From Rhizorhabdus sp. (lineage in GTDB: Bacteria > Pseudomonadota > Alphaproteobacteria > Sphingomonadales > Sphingomonadaceae): a stretch of DNA of 64,000 bases. The notes under the pieces are model-generated. The model was not told the origin of the DNA. It saw nothing but the letters and a program-made list of their open reading frames with translations, and did no database searches. Location of the stretch: assembly GCF_018006725.1 (NCBI RefSeq), contig NZ_JAGMXV010000004.1, forward strand, positions 1 to 64,000, in the 5' to 3' direction. Below, piece after piece: positions 25,791 to 34,848 of this stretch; position 1 is the first letter of the stretch, and every line of letters starts with the position of its first letter. A program made the translations under genes and the position numbers.

Positions 25791-28273
25791 GTGATCAAGC
25801 ATCGTTGGTATGGTGGTTCTGCATGCGCGGCTCTGATGGCTGCGCTCATCGCGGGGCCCGCACTCGCACAGTCGGCGGCGGAAGCGCCGCAGACGGCTGA
25901 CGTCGTCGATCAGGGCGGTCTTCAGGAAATCGTCGTCACGGCCACGCGCCGCAGCACCAATCTTCAGTCGACCGCGATCGCCATTTCGGCGGTCGACGAA
26001 TCGCTGATCCGGCAGTCGAGCCCGCGCAATATCGGCGATCTCGCGGCCTTCGTCCCGAACTTCTCGGCGGCGACCATCACGGGCTTCAACGCGGCGTCCT
26101 TCTCGATCCGCGGCGTCGGCCAGAACAACATCATCGTCTATTTCGAGCCGCCGGTGGCCGTGCTGGTCGACGACTTCGTCGTGCCCTCGGTCCAGACCCA
26201 GCTGCTCGACACGTTCGACGTGGCGCAGGTCGAAGTGCTGCGCGGTCCGCAGGGAACGCTGTTCGGCAAGAACACGACCGGCGGCGCCGTTGTCGTCAAG
26301 ACCAAGAACCCGAACTGGGCGTGACCAGCGTCGAAGGCCGCCTCCAGGCCGGCTCCTTCGGCACGGTCATTCCGCAGGCCGCCGTCAACGTCGGCTTTGG
26401 CGAGACGCTCGCCTTCCGCGGCGTCATCGGCTACACCAAGTCCGACGGCTATTATAAGGCGGGTGGCTGCTATGGCCCGATCACGCCCTTCGCCACCGGC
26501 GAGATCGCGACGAAGTTCGCTGGCCGCAGCGGCTGCGGCGATGGTCGCGCGCTCGGCGGCCAGGAAGTGTGGAACGGCCGCGCCAAGCTGCTGTGGGAGC
26601 CGGGCGATTCGTTCAGCGCACTGCTGCAGTACGAAATGCTGCGCGATCGTTCGGACAGCGTGCCGGCGGTCAACTTCACCCCGGCATCCAACGCCTTCCT
26701 GTTCCACTCGCTGGGCCTCGGTTCGACCCCGAACCGCAACAGCGATCCGCTCGACAACGCCGCGATCAGCAACCGTCAGGGCGGTCTGGTCAAGATGCGG
26801 AACGGGCAGATCGTCAACGTTGACGGCGTCTACCTTAACATGGACTACAAGACCGACATCGGTACCCTGACCTCGGTCAGCGGTTATCGTTCGCAGCGGT
26901 CGCGCCTGCCCAACACCTATATGGGCACCGCGCCGGTCGCCGCCGACGGCACGATCCTGTCGCTGTTCGACGCGCAGCGCGACGACAATCGCAATACCTA
27001 TCAGCAGGAGCTGCGCTTCGCCTCGTCCTTCGATGGTCCGTTCAACTTCGTCGCGGGCGGCTTCTACCAGAAGGACAACACCACCTTCTGCGTCGCCCAG
27101 CTGCTCGGCTTCCTCGATCTCGGAAGCGGCGGTCTGCCCTTCGGCAACTGGAACGACAATCCGTACATCCTCTGCAACGCGCAGCGTTCGCGGTCGAAGG
27201 CAGCCTTCTTCGAGGGCACGTTCAAGATCACGCCGACGCTGACCCTGACCGGTGGCGCACGCTATACCTGGGAAAAGAAGACCTGGTTCGGTCGCCAGCA
27301 GGTGTTCGCGCAGCAGCTCACCGGCGGCTTCGATCCGTCGATCGCGCTCAACGGCGCGCTCGATGCCAATGTCTTCGACTATCCGGCCGGCGTCATCCAG
27401 GTCCGCGACAGCGTCAAGGAGCCGACCTGGCGCATCAGCCTCGGCTGGCAGGCTACCCGCGACATCTTCGCCTATGCGACTTACTCGCGCGGCTTCAAGG
27501 CGGGCGGATTCAACGACCAGATCGGCAGCTTCCATCCGTTCGTGAACGCCGATGGCAGCGACAACAACGCCGCTTTCGCAGCCGCCGCCTCGGCGACCAA
27601 GCCCGAGAAGGCCGACAGTTACGAAGCGGGCGTCAAGACCGAGCTGTTCGATCGCAAGCTGCGCTTCAACCTGACCGGCTTCTACGTCGAATATAACGAC
27701 CTGCAGAAGCAGATCGTGGTGCCGCTCGCCGTTGGCGGGCAGCAATTCCAGGTCACCCGCTTCTTCAACGCCGCCAAGGCGACTGTGAAGGGCCTCGAAC
27801 TGGAAACCACGCTGATCCCGACCAGGGGCCTGACGCTGCGCGGCCTGCTCGGCTATCAGGACGGCAAGTACGACAATTACACCACGCCGATCCCCGCCGG
27901 CTACGACCTCGCCACCGCGCCGCTCGACCGCCTGCCCAAGTGGCAGTGGACGCTCGACGCAACCTATGAGGTGCCGGTCGGCGACTATAAGCTGCAGTTC
28001 AACGGCAGTGCCAATTATGTCAGCCGCAACCTGTTCACCCAGTCGATCACCAGCCCGGCGGAAAACACCTTCCTCAACGCCCGGACCCTGCTGAACGCCT
28101 CGGTGACCTTGGCCGAAGCCGACAACAAATATTATCTGCGTCTGATCGGTCGCAACCTGTCCGACAAGCGCTACATCACTGCCGCTCAGGTGGTGGGTGG
28201 CCTGTGGTCGAACGGCCAGTACGGCGCACCGCGCTATTATGGCCTGGAGCTGGGCTTCAAGCTCGGCAACTGA
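25791..28273 (+). pseudogene. TonB-dependent receptor split by a frameshift near 26316
   Basis: Two ORFs together form one receptor. The first (25791-26324) has the signal peptide ending ALAQ, the TonB-box-like EIVVTATRR and the plug motif LRGPQGTLFGKNTTGG, then ends at a TGA. The second (GTG 26321-28273) continues with VEGRLQAGSFGTVIPQAAVN and the whole beta-barrel to a typical C-terminal GLELGFKLGN. Adding one base near CCGAACTGGGC (26311-26320) restores N-P-N-L-G-V-T-S across the junction, as expected for this family. So one base is missing: either a sequencing error or a true disabling mutation. The two ORFs overlap as GTGA. Its location between pathway operons suggests uptake of the pathway substrate. 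Confidence 0.85.
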
Positions 28274-28286
28274 TCCTTGAAAAAGG

Positions 28287-28329
28287 GCGCCCGCGCGATG
28301 GTTGGTCCATCGCGCGGGCGCTTTTTTTT
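28287..28329 (+). terminator. Strong rho-independent terminator
   Basis: A perfect 15-bp stem GCGCCCGCGCGATGG / CCATCGCGCGGGCGC with a five-base loop is followed by eight T. A run of A precedes the stem, so it can also serve the convergent AhpD-like gene. Confidence 0.92.
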
Positions 28330-28340
28330 GTTTGTGGTGA

Positions 28341-28901
28341 TCAGGCGGCGGCGGACGTCGGCAGGCACACCGTGTCGAGGCCGAGGGCATGGGTGAAGCG
28401 GCCCATTGCCATCCACCTGCCGATCGCCAGCGTCAGATCGGCGATCTCGGCATCATCGAATGCCGCGCGCATCTTCGCCCAGAACTCTTCGTCATAGCCA
28501 AGCTCGTTCGGCGAAAAGGCCATGCGCTCGGCCAGGTCGACTGCCAGCCGCTCGCGGTCGTTCAGCAGCGGGCTCGTCTGCCACTCGTCGATCGCCGCGT
28601 AGAACGCTTCGTCCGGCCGCTCGCCGCCGCGCGCGACGAGCGAGGTCGTGCGATCTCCGCCCACCGCATCGAGATAGCCATCCAGGTGATCGGCTGCGCG
28701 GAAGCCCTTGCAGACGAGGCAGCCATTGATCTGGGCGATCCGATAGCGAGCGGCTTCGGCCAGCCGCAGCGGCAGGCGCACCGACTGATAGACCGATTTC
28801 ACGAATTCGCCTGCTGCGCGGCCGATCACCGGCGAGTGGCGCGTCAGGGCGTAGCCGAGCGGATCGGCCATCGCATGATCGGGAATATGGATGTTCGGCA
28901 T
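28341..28901 (-). CDS. Carboxymuconolactone decarboxylase/AhpD-like protein
   Basis: 186 aa all-helical protein. The core is LRLAEAARYRIAQINGCLVC followed by KGFRAADHLDG, with the CxxC pair typical of AhpD/CMD peroxidase-like proteins, and the C-terminal AEIADLTLAIGRWMAMGRF. Such proteins are either gamma-carboxymuconolactone decarboxylases or peroxide-reducing disulfide proteins; the CxxC favours the latter. It is downstream of the VOC gene in the same direction with a 58-base gap. Confidence 0.82.
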   Translation of the reverse strand: MPNIHIPDHAMADPLGYALTRHSPVIGRAAGEFVKSVYQSVRLPLRLAEAARYRIAQINGCLVCKGFRAADHLDGYLDAVGGDRTTSLVARGGERPDEAFYAAIDEWQTSPLLNDRERLAVDLAERMAFSPNELGYDEEFWAKMRAAFDDAEIADLTLAIGRWMAMGRFTHALGLDTVCLPTSAAA

Positions 28902-28959
28902 CTGTCTCTCTCCTTCTCGTGGTTGTAGCTTCCGATGATGGTCAGCGTGGCACGGGCCT

Positions 28960-29493
28960 TCAGAGTTCGACCGTGGGCGTCTTTCCGTCCCAGTCGCGCG
29001 CGGCGGCGCGGATCGCCCCGAAATAGTCATGCATCTCGGGCTTGGCTTCGATGATCTCGACCATCGTGCCCGGCCACAGCGCGTCGGTGTCGAGATAGGC
29101 GAAGCGCGAGATCGGCAGCACGCCCTCCATCGCGACGGTGATCCCCGCTGCGCGGGCGGCGGCGACCTGCGCGTCATAATCGTCGGCGAAAGTGCCGAGA
29201 TGGTGCACGCCGGCCCGGCCCGCCGCGAGGAATTCGCGATAGGGGGAGGGGGCGCTGCCCGGCTGGATCAGCTCGATCATGCTGTCGCCGCTATAGGCGA
29301 TGGCGACCGCCGCGAAGATGTCCTCGTCGGCCGGAACGCGCTTGCCGCGCACCTCCAGCCATTCGGCCGCGAGTGGCACCGGAAAGCGGACGAAGGGGCC
29401 GACGCCCAGCGTTCCGGTCCAGTGCGCGATCGCCGCTTCCACATCCTCCACCACATAGGCGATCTGAAAGACCGGCCCGAACAGTCGACTCAT
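28960..29493 (-). CDS. VOC-superfamily (glyoxalase/extradiol dioxygenase fold) protein
   Basis: 177 aa with two beta-alpha-beta-beta-beta modules. Candidate metal ligands are Glu in SMIELIQP, His in GVHHLGTF and Glu in TMVEIIEA; the first usual His is Gln here (FQIAYVVEDVEAAI). The family includes lyases, isomerases and extradiol dioxygenases. It is divergent from the tandem Rieske genes and shares operator copy E with them, so it belongs to the same regulon. Confidence 0.83.
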   Translation of the reverse strand: MSRLFGPVFQIAYVVEDVEAAIAHWTGTLGVGPFVRFPVPLAAEWLEVRGKRVPADEDIFAAVAIAYSGDSMIELIQPGSAPSPYREFLAAGRAGVHHLGTFADDYDAQVAAARAAGITVAMEGVLPISRFAYLDTDALWPGTMVEIIEAKPEMHDYFGAIRAAARDWDGKTPTVEL

Positions 29494-29530
29494 CGCATCT
29501 CTCCCTAAGGGTCAGTCGCTTTGCCCTTGC

Positions 29531-29550
29531 AAAACAATCATGCATGTTTT
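29531..29550. promoter_or_regulatory. Palindromic operator, copy E (VOC / tandem Rieske divergent promoter)
   Basis: AAAACAATCA|TGCATGTTTT, 8 of 10 positions paired. It lies 38 bases upstream of the VOC start and 50 bases upstream of the first tandem Rieske gene. Confidence 0.72.
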
Positions 29551-29599
29551 TTTATGGCTGTCGAATCCGGTTTGACCCGGGCGCCAAGGAGAGAGGGCG

Positions 29600-30955
29600 A
29601 TGAACTACGACTTCCGCTTGTGGAACATCCATGTGGGCGCACCGCACCCGTTTTATGAACATCGCTACATCGACAACGGCACGGCGCGTCCGTCGCCCGC
29701 GCGCTATCATGATGCGGCATTTGCCGAAGAGGAGTGGGAAAAGGTCTTCGCCAAGAGCTGGCTGATCGCCTGCCCGCTGTCCGACATTCCCGAGGAGGGC
29801 GACTTCGCCCGCTTCGACATCGGTCGCGAGAGCTTCATCATCGTGCGCGGCGAGAATGATCAGGTTCACGCGCATTACAATGTCTGTCCGCATCGCGGCA
29901 GCCAGCTGGTGCTCGACGACCTCGGCAGCCTGTCGCGCTTCACCTGCCCGTTCCACAGCTGGCAGTTCGACCTCGACGGCACCAACATCGCAGTGACCGA
30001 TCCCGAGACCTTCCGCCCCGAGGTGCTGTGCCACGACCATAATCTGTCGTCGGTGCGCTGCGAGGTGGCGATCGGCCTCGTCTTCATCTCGATGGATCCC
30101 GACATCCAGCCGCTGAAGGAATGGCTCGCGCCGATCCTGCCGCAGCTCGACCTCTACGAGATCGACAAGATGCATGTGATCCAGCACCGCCGGTCCGACT
30201 GGGGCGCCAACTGGAAGGGCGGCGTCGACGCCTTTGCCGAGATCTACCATCTCCATGCGGTTCATCCGCAGACCCAGTGCCTGATGGACGATCGCACCCA
30301 GATCGACCTCTATCCGGGCGGCCTCAGCCGGCAGTTCGTCCCCTTCGCGCAGCCGAGCCCGCGCTTCGCCGATCAGGAGAGCGTGAATCCGGGCATCGCG
30401 CTGATGCTGCGCGACGCGGGCATCGATCCGGCCGATTACAAGGGCACCGCGAAGGAAACGCGCGCCGCCGTCCAGGCCGCCAAGCGCAAGCGCGCCGCCG
30501 ATTTCGGGCTCGATTATGACCGCTTCAGCGATTCCCAGCTGAGCGACTCCACCGTCTACAGCCTGTTCCCCAATGCGCAGATCGGCTGCCATCCGGAGGC
30601 GGTGTTCGTCCACCGCTTCCTGCCGCATGCGACCGATCCCAACCAGTTCACCTATGACACGATGATCCTCTACCGCCACGTCGACGCGCCGGGCTACGCG
30701 CCCCCGGCCTGGATGGGACTGAGTGAGGAGATCGACACCACCGGTGCCACCCGGCCCGACATCGTCCACACCGGCCTCGGCGAACCGCCGGGGCTGGGCG
30801 AGGTGCTCGACCAGGATTCGGACCTGTTGCCGATCGTGCAGAAGGGCGCGCGCTCGCGCGGTTTCCGCGGGCCGCTGTGGAGCGAGCAGGAAGGGCGGCT
30901 GCGGCACTTCCATGCCGAACTCGACCGCCGCATGAGCGCGGGCGACCCGGCATGA
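29600..30955 (+). CDS. Rieske ring-hydroxylating oxygenase alpha subunit, tandem copy 1
   Basis: 451 aa. Rieske ligands are Cys96, His98, Cys116 and His119 (CPHRGS and CPFHSW). The mononuclear iron region reads NWKGGVDAFAEIYHLHAVHP. It begins after an AGGAGAGAGG ribosome site and overlaps the next oxygenase gene as ATGA. It is closely related to that neighbour over its full length, including the shared ends VQKGARSRGFRGPLW and LRHFH. It resembles the oxygenase at 17857 more distantly. No beta subunit is encoded nearby. Confidence 0.92.
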   Translation: MNYDFRLWNIHVGAPHPFYEHRYIDNGTARPSPARYHDAAFAEEEWEKVFAKSWLIACPLSDIPEEGDFARFDIGRESFIIVRGENDQVHAHYNVCPHRGSQLVLDDLGSLSRFTCPFHSWQFDLDGTNIAVTDPETFRPEVLCHDHNLSSVRCEVAIGLVFISMDPDIQPLKEWLAPILPQLDLYEIDKMHVIQHRRSDWGANWKGGVDAFAEIYHLHAVHPQTQCLMDDRTQIDLYPGGLSRQFVPFAQPSPRFADQESVNPGIALMLRDAGIDPADYKGTAKETRAAVQAAKRKRAADFGLDYDRFSDSQLSDSTVYSLFPNAQIGCHPEAVFVHRFLPHATDPNQFTYDTMILYRHVDAPGYAPPAWMGLSEEIDTTGATRPDIVHTGLGEPPGLGEVLDQDSDLLPIVQKGARSRGFRGPLWSEQEGRLRHFHAELDRRMSAGDPA

Positions 30956-32298
30956 ACTATGACAGCAGGGCGTGGGCGGTCCATCGCGGATCGACCCATG
31001 CGTTCGACCGCCCCGCCCCGCATGTCGACAATGGCGCGCTCCGGCCCGACCCCGAACGCTATGTCTCGCGCGCCTTCGCTGCCGAGGAGTGGGAGAAGGT
31101 CTTCACCCAGGCCTGGCTGCTCGCCGGCCCGTCCAGCGACGTCCGCGAAGCCGGCGACTGGATGAAGTACGACATCGGCCCGGAAAGCTTCATCGTCGTG
31201 CGGAAGCCCGACGGTGGGCTGGCCGCGCATTACAATGTCTGCCCCCATCGCGGCAGCCAGCTCGTCCAGGGCGATGTCGGCTGCCAGGACGATTTCACCT
31301 GCCCCTTCCACAGCTGGAAGTTCGGGCTCGACGGCCGCAATCTGGCTGTCACCGACCCGGAAACGTTCCGGCCGGAAGTGCTGTGCCACGGCACCGACCT
31401 GTCCTCGCTGCACGTCGCCGAGGCGGCGGGGCTGGTGTTCGTCTCGATGGCCGAGGCGCCGCCGCCGCTCGCCGATTATCTCGGCCCGATCCTGCCGATG
31501 CTGGAGACCTACCGGATCGACGAGATGCATGTCGTCCAGCACCGCCGCTCGGACTGGGCAGCGAACTGGAAGGGCGGGATCGACGCCTTCTACGAAAGCT
31601 ACCATCTCCACGCGATCCACCCGCAGACGATGGGCATCCTCGACGATCGCACCCATATCGATCTCTTTCCGGGCGGGATGAGCCGGCAGTTCGTGCCCTT
31701 CGGCCAGCCCAATTCGCATTTCCCGGACCAGGAGGGGATCAACCCCGGCATCGCCGCGATGCTCAGCGACGCGGGGATCGAGCCCGACAGCTTCGAGGGT
31801 TCGGCGCGCGACAGTCGCTCCGCCATCGCCGCCGCCAAGCGCGAGCGCGCCACGCGGCTGGGGCTCGACTATGACCGCTTCAGCGACGCACAGCTGACCG
31901 ACAGCACCATCTTCGGCATCTTCCCCAACGCCCAGATCGGCTGCCACCCGGAAGCCGTCTTCCTCCACCGCTTCAAGCCGGACGCCGACGACCACGAGCG
32001 CTTCACCTATGAAACGGTGATCCTGTACCGGCATGTCGACGTGCCCGGCTATGGCGCGCCCTTGTGGATGGGGCTCGGCTCCGACGTCGATCTGACCGGC
32101 GCCACCCGCCCCGACGTGGTCCACACCGCCCTCGGCGAACCGCCCGGCATGGGCGAGGTGCTCGACCAGGACTCCGACCTCCTCCCGATCGTCCAGAAGG
32201 GCGCTCGCTCGCGTGGCTTCCGGGGACCGCTCTGGGGCGAGCAGGAAGCGCGGCTGCGGCACTTCCATGTCGAGCTGGATCGCTGGATGGGGCGGTAG
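30952..32298 (+). CDS. Rieske ring-hydroxylating oxygenase alpha subunit, tandem copy 2
   Basis: 448 aa. Rieske ligands are Cys97, His99, Cys117 and His120; the iron-binding stretch is NWKGGIDAFYESYHLHAIHP. Both start with MNYDxR and share most conserved blocks with copy 1, so they arose by tandem duplication. They may form a heteromeric alpha-only oxygenase or have split substrates. The last 75 bases of this gene are repeated at 32769-32843. Confidence 0.92.
   Translation: MNYDSRAWAVHRGSTHAFDRPAPHVDNGALRPDPERYVSRAFAAEEWEKVFTQAWLLAGPSSDVREAGDWMKYDIGPESFIVVRKPDGGLAAHYNVCPHRGSQLVQGDVGCQDDFTCPFHSWKFGLDGRNLAVTDPETFRPEVLCHGTDLSSLHVAEAAGLVFVSMAEAPPPLADYLGPILPMLETYRIDEMHVVQHRRSDWAANWKGGIDAFYESYHLHAIHPQTMGILDDRTHIDLFPGGMSRQFVPFGQPNSHFPDQEGINPGIAAMLSDAGIEPDSFEGSARDSRSAIAAAKRERATRLGLDYDRFSDAQLTDSTIFGIFPNAQIGCHPEAVFLHRFKPDADDHERFTYETVILYRHVDVPGYGAPLWMGLGSDVDLTGATRPDVVHTALGEPPGMGEVLDQDSDLLPIVQKGARSRGFRGPLWGEQEARLRHFHVELDRWMGR
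32224..32298 (+). repeat. Direct repeat, copy 1 (3' end of Rieske gene)
   Basis: 75 bp repeated 545 bp downstream with one mismatch (AAGCGCGG here, AAGCCCGG in copy 2). This copy carries the true stop codon of the oxygenase gene. Confidence 0.9.
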
Positions 32299-33035
32299 GG
32301 GGATGGGGGGGTAGCGGACCGCGTAGGGATCATCGTGCGGCTGGCTGAATCCGCGCTAAATCGGAAGTCGAAGATAGTTGGTTGGAGTGCGCCGTAATCC
32401 GGAGCAATCCAACGATTTTGGACGAGCCGCCACGAACTAGATCGGCCTACTTTAAGGATGCACACGCAACCCGTCGGCGTCGACGACGCAGAAGTTCTAT
32501 GCTATGCCGCCCTCAGCGTTCGGGACGGCAGCTCGGTTCGCCGGTAGGCAAAGTGGCCCGCGCGATAGCGGGGGCTGAAGCCGGTTCGGCCGTTTAACAT
32601 GGGGTGCGCGCAAGCGCTGGCATCATGTATTCTTGCCCCCGCGCCTTCCGTTTTGACTCGTGCTCGAATTGGTCAATTCGGTGACACTGTCAATTCGCTA
32701 ACACTGCAATTAATTGCGCGCCCTCGGCTGGCGGTTGATAATTGAGTGGAGTGTCACCGTAATCCCGAGGACCGCTCTGGGGCGAGCAGGAAGCCCGGCT
32801 GCGGCACTTCCATGTCGAGCTGGATCGCTGGATGGGGCGGTAGCGGGGGGGGGGGGCGAGGCTTGTCCCTTTTCGAGGTGTGTGACTTTTGAGTGATTGT
32901 ATCTCGTCGATGACGCAGCGTCGCTCGTGACGTGCGTAATTCATATCCAATATGGAACAGTCGAATAAAACGGGCTGTTGTGTGGAACTCAGTCCGAATA
33001 AGCTACTCTTACGCTGATATGTGTGGGAGGTGCCG
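32299..33035. other. Gene-free junction region with insertion-sequence-like end motifs
   Basis: No credible gene. It holds the second copy of the 75-bp duplication, two tandem 17-bp direct repeats at 32672-32688 and 32689-32705 (GTCAATTCGGTGACACT and a variant with two changes), and an end-like motif GTGGAGTGTCACCGTAATC at about 32745. A related GGAGTGCGCCGTAATCC is at about 32384. These look like debris of one or more mobile elements. I see no transposase or integrase. Confidence 0.55.
32769..32843 (+). repeat. Direct repeat, copy 2 (displaced Rieske 3' end)
   Basis: Copy of 32224-32298 with one mismatch, followed by a long G run (TAGCGGGGGG...). It has no upstream coding part, so it is a non-functional remnant and a candidate attachment-site scar. 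Confidence 0.9.
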
Positions 33036-34238
33036 TTGGCTGAGCTGCAGGGACTTCGCTTCAAATCTGGCGAAGACGCTCCATCCTTAAACTTCAAAAC
33101 TTTAGATGATTTGCTCGGCTGGATTGCATCCGAACGAAGCGCCTGGAAGTGGATCATGAGCGGTCGAGGCGAAACCGACCGTATAGGTAATCTGCTGGCT
33201 CAGACATTCTCTCAATTGGAGACCGATATCAGGCAGTCGAAAGCACGTGGAGAGAGTGTTGAACACGTTGGCCACCTAGTATTTTCGCGATACCGCCCCA
33301 TTGGCCCGTTGATAGATTCAGAGAGTCTAATTGCCGATAGGCTTCGTCAAATATCCAGATCGCTTGGTGTGGCAGGCGCCCGTGCAGCGTACGGAATATA
33401 TGTAAAGCAGATCACGCTTTCTGATGTGAGAGATATTGAAGGATTTCGAGGCGTTCTGATGTTGGCAAGCGATAGCTTCGATCGTGCTCAAGAAGTTGGA
33501 GAGCGGCTGAAGCTGGAAAGGCAGAATTTTCGGAGGGCTATCTCCACAATTGAAAATCAAGCGGAATCTGATCGGAAAGCGGCCATTGCTTCCTGGTCTG
33601 ACGAAAGCGCCCGCATAAGGAGCCTGACGGCTAAGCTAATTGTGCGAGGGCGGTCGAATCTTCGCCAGCAACGAGAATACATATCGAACCAATCTTTGGA
33701 AGCTATAGAAAATATCCGGGAAACAGAAAGAGCTTTTATAGAGCAGATGCGCCTTCAGGCACCGGTAGAATATTGGAGAAATAAAGCAAAAAGCCACCAA
33801 GAAAACAAAGACGTAATGAAGAAGTGGCTAACTTTATTTTTCCCAACGTCAGCTTTTCTAATAATATTAATGTATAGCATATTATCGATTTTTCTTGTCT
33901 TAAGCGAGAAAGGAGGTTCAAAGATACCGAGTAGCGCATATTTCATAATGTCGGCGGGTTTGGTGTCTGTAAGCGCAATTATATTTTGGGTAGGAAGGTT
34001 GCTGACGAAAATATATATAAGTGAAAATCATTTGCGCTACGATGCTGAAGAGCGTGCGACTATGACGACAACCTATTTGGCTTTGACTAGAGAATCCGCT
34101 GCAAATGATCTCGACAGGCAAATCATTTTGTCAGCTTTGTTCCGAAGCGGATCAGACGGGCTGGTGAAGGACGATGGTTCAGCTGAAGTTCTTTCGCCAG
34201 CCGCGCTTATCGCGAGATTAGGTGGCACAAAATCTTAG
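33036..34238 (+). CDS. AT-rich membrane protein, possibly DUF6161 family
   Basis: About 400 aa. A TTG at 33036 sits 5 bases after GGGAGG; a GTG at 33021 is the alternative. The N-terminal half is soluble, followed by a long charged helical region (residues about 150-250) and two hydrophobic segments near residues 275-295 and 305-325 (TLFFPTSAFLIILMYSILSI and FIMSAGLVSVSAIIFWVGRL). The C-terminal part TYLALTRESAANDLDRQIIL ... LFRSGSDGLVKDDG resembles DUF6161 proteins as I remember them. Codon use is much more AT-rich than the neighbours, pointing to transfer. Function unknown. Confidence 0.75.
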   Translation: MAELQGLRFKSGEDAPSLNFKTLDDLLGWIASERSAWKWIMSGRGETDRIGNLLAQTFSQLETDIRQSKARGESVEHVGHLVFSRYRPIGPLIDSESLIADRLRQISRSLGVAGARAAYGIYVKQITLSDVRDIEGFRGVLMLASDSFDRAQEVGERLKLERQNFRRAISTIENQAESDRKAAIASWSDESARIRSLTAKLIVRGRSNLRQQREYISNQSLEAIENIRETERAFIEQMRLQAPVEYWRNKAKSHQENKDVMKKWLTLFFPTSAFLIILMYSILSIFLVLSEKGGSKIPSSAYFIMSAGLVSVSAIIFWVGRLLTKIYISENHLRYDAEERATMTTTYLALTRESAANDLDRQIILSALFRSGSDGLVKDDGSAEVLSPAALIARLGGTKS

Positions 34239-34319
34239 GAAACTCTCACCTACCTCAACAGAGGTCTGTGTTTGAACAAAGCTGGTAGAAGGGATCAGTA
34301 CGTTGGAACTCTCTTGTTT

Positions 34320-34345
34320 CCAGTGACACTCCACTTAATTGCCCT
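34320..34345. repeat. Inverted end motif of the 32.7-34.3 kb insert
   Basis: CAGTGACACTCCACTTAATTG. Its reverse complement matches the inward-facing AATTGAGTGGAGTGTCAC at about 32741-32758, so the two bracket the AT-rich gene in inverted orientation like element termini. GC content and codon use return to the chromosomal pattern directly after it. Confidence 0.5.
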
Positions 34346-34353
34346 GCATCGGC

Positions 34354-34848
34354 TCACCCCCGCTTCCCCAACGCCTCCAGCGCTGCGCCGTCGACGCGCC
34401 AGGGCTCCCAATCCTGCATGTGGCGCGCGCCCAGCTTGCGGTAGAGGCCTTTCGCCAGTTCGTTCCAGTCGAGCACCGACCAGTCGATCCGGGCGCAGTC
34501 GTTCTCTCGGGCCGCTTCGCCCAGCGCTTCGAACAGCTTGCGCGCGATGCCGCCGCCGCGCGCCTGCGGGTCGACGTAAAGGTCTTCGAGATAGATGCCG
34601 TGGCGGCCGGTCCAGGTCGAGAAGTTGAAGAACCAGACGGCGATGCCGACGACGATGCCGTCGCGTTCGGCGACATGGGCGAAGACGCGGGGATTCTCGC
34701 CGAACAGCTTGTCGGCCAGCCCCTCCGGGGTCGCCTCGACCGCGTCGGGTTCCTTTTCGTAGGTGGCGAGATCGCGGATCAGGCGGAGGATGTCGTGCTC
34801 GTCGCCGGGCCGGGCGCGGCGGATGGTCAAGGTCGTGGTGGCGGTCAT
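34354..34848 (-). CDS. GNAT-family N-acetyltransferase
   Basis: 164 aa. The acetyl-CoA-binding motif A reads LEDLYVDPQARGGGIARKLFEALGEAA, in part, followed by RIDWSVLDWNELAKGLYRKLGA, typical of diamine acetyltransferase-like GNATs. The substrate is not evident. The ATG overlaps the end of the EamA gene (ATGA). Confidence 0.88.
   Translation of the reverse strand: MTATTTLTIRRARPGDEHDILRLIRDLATYEKEPDAVEATPEGLADKLFGENPRVFAHVAERDGIVVGIAVWFFNFSTWTGRHGIYLEDLYVDPQARGGGIARKLFEALGEAARENDCARIDWSVLDWNELAKGLYRKLGARHMQDWEPWRVDGAALEALGKRG

Noticed and set aside
26138..28390. 750-aa minus-strand ORF
   Set aside because: Antisense to the TonB receptor barrel; no recognisable domain.
29552..32268. Long minus-strand ORFs of 453 and 524 aa
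   Set aside because: Mirror images of the two Rieske genes; they resemble each other only because the sense genes are paralogues.
32382..32597. 71-aa ORF in the junction region
   Set aside because: No ribosome site, no similarity pattern, and it crosses IS-like debris.
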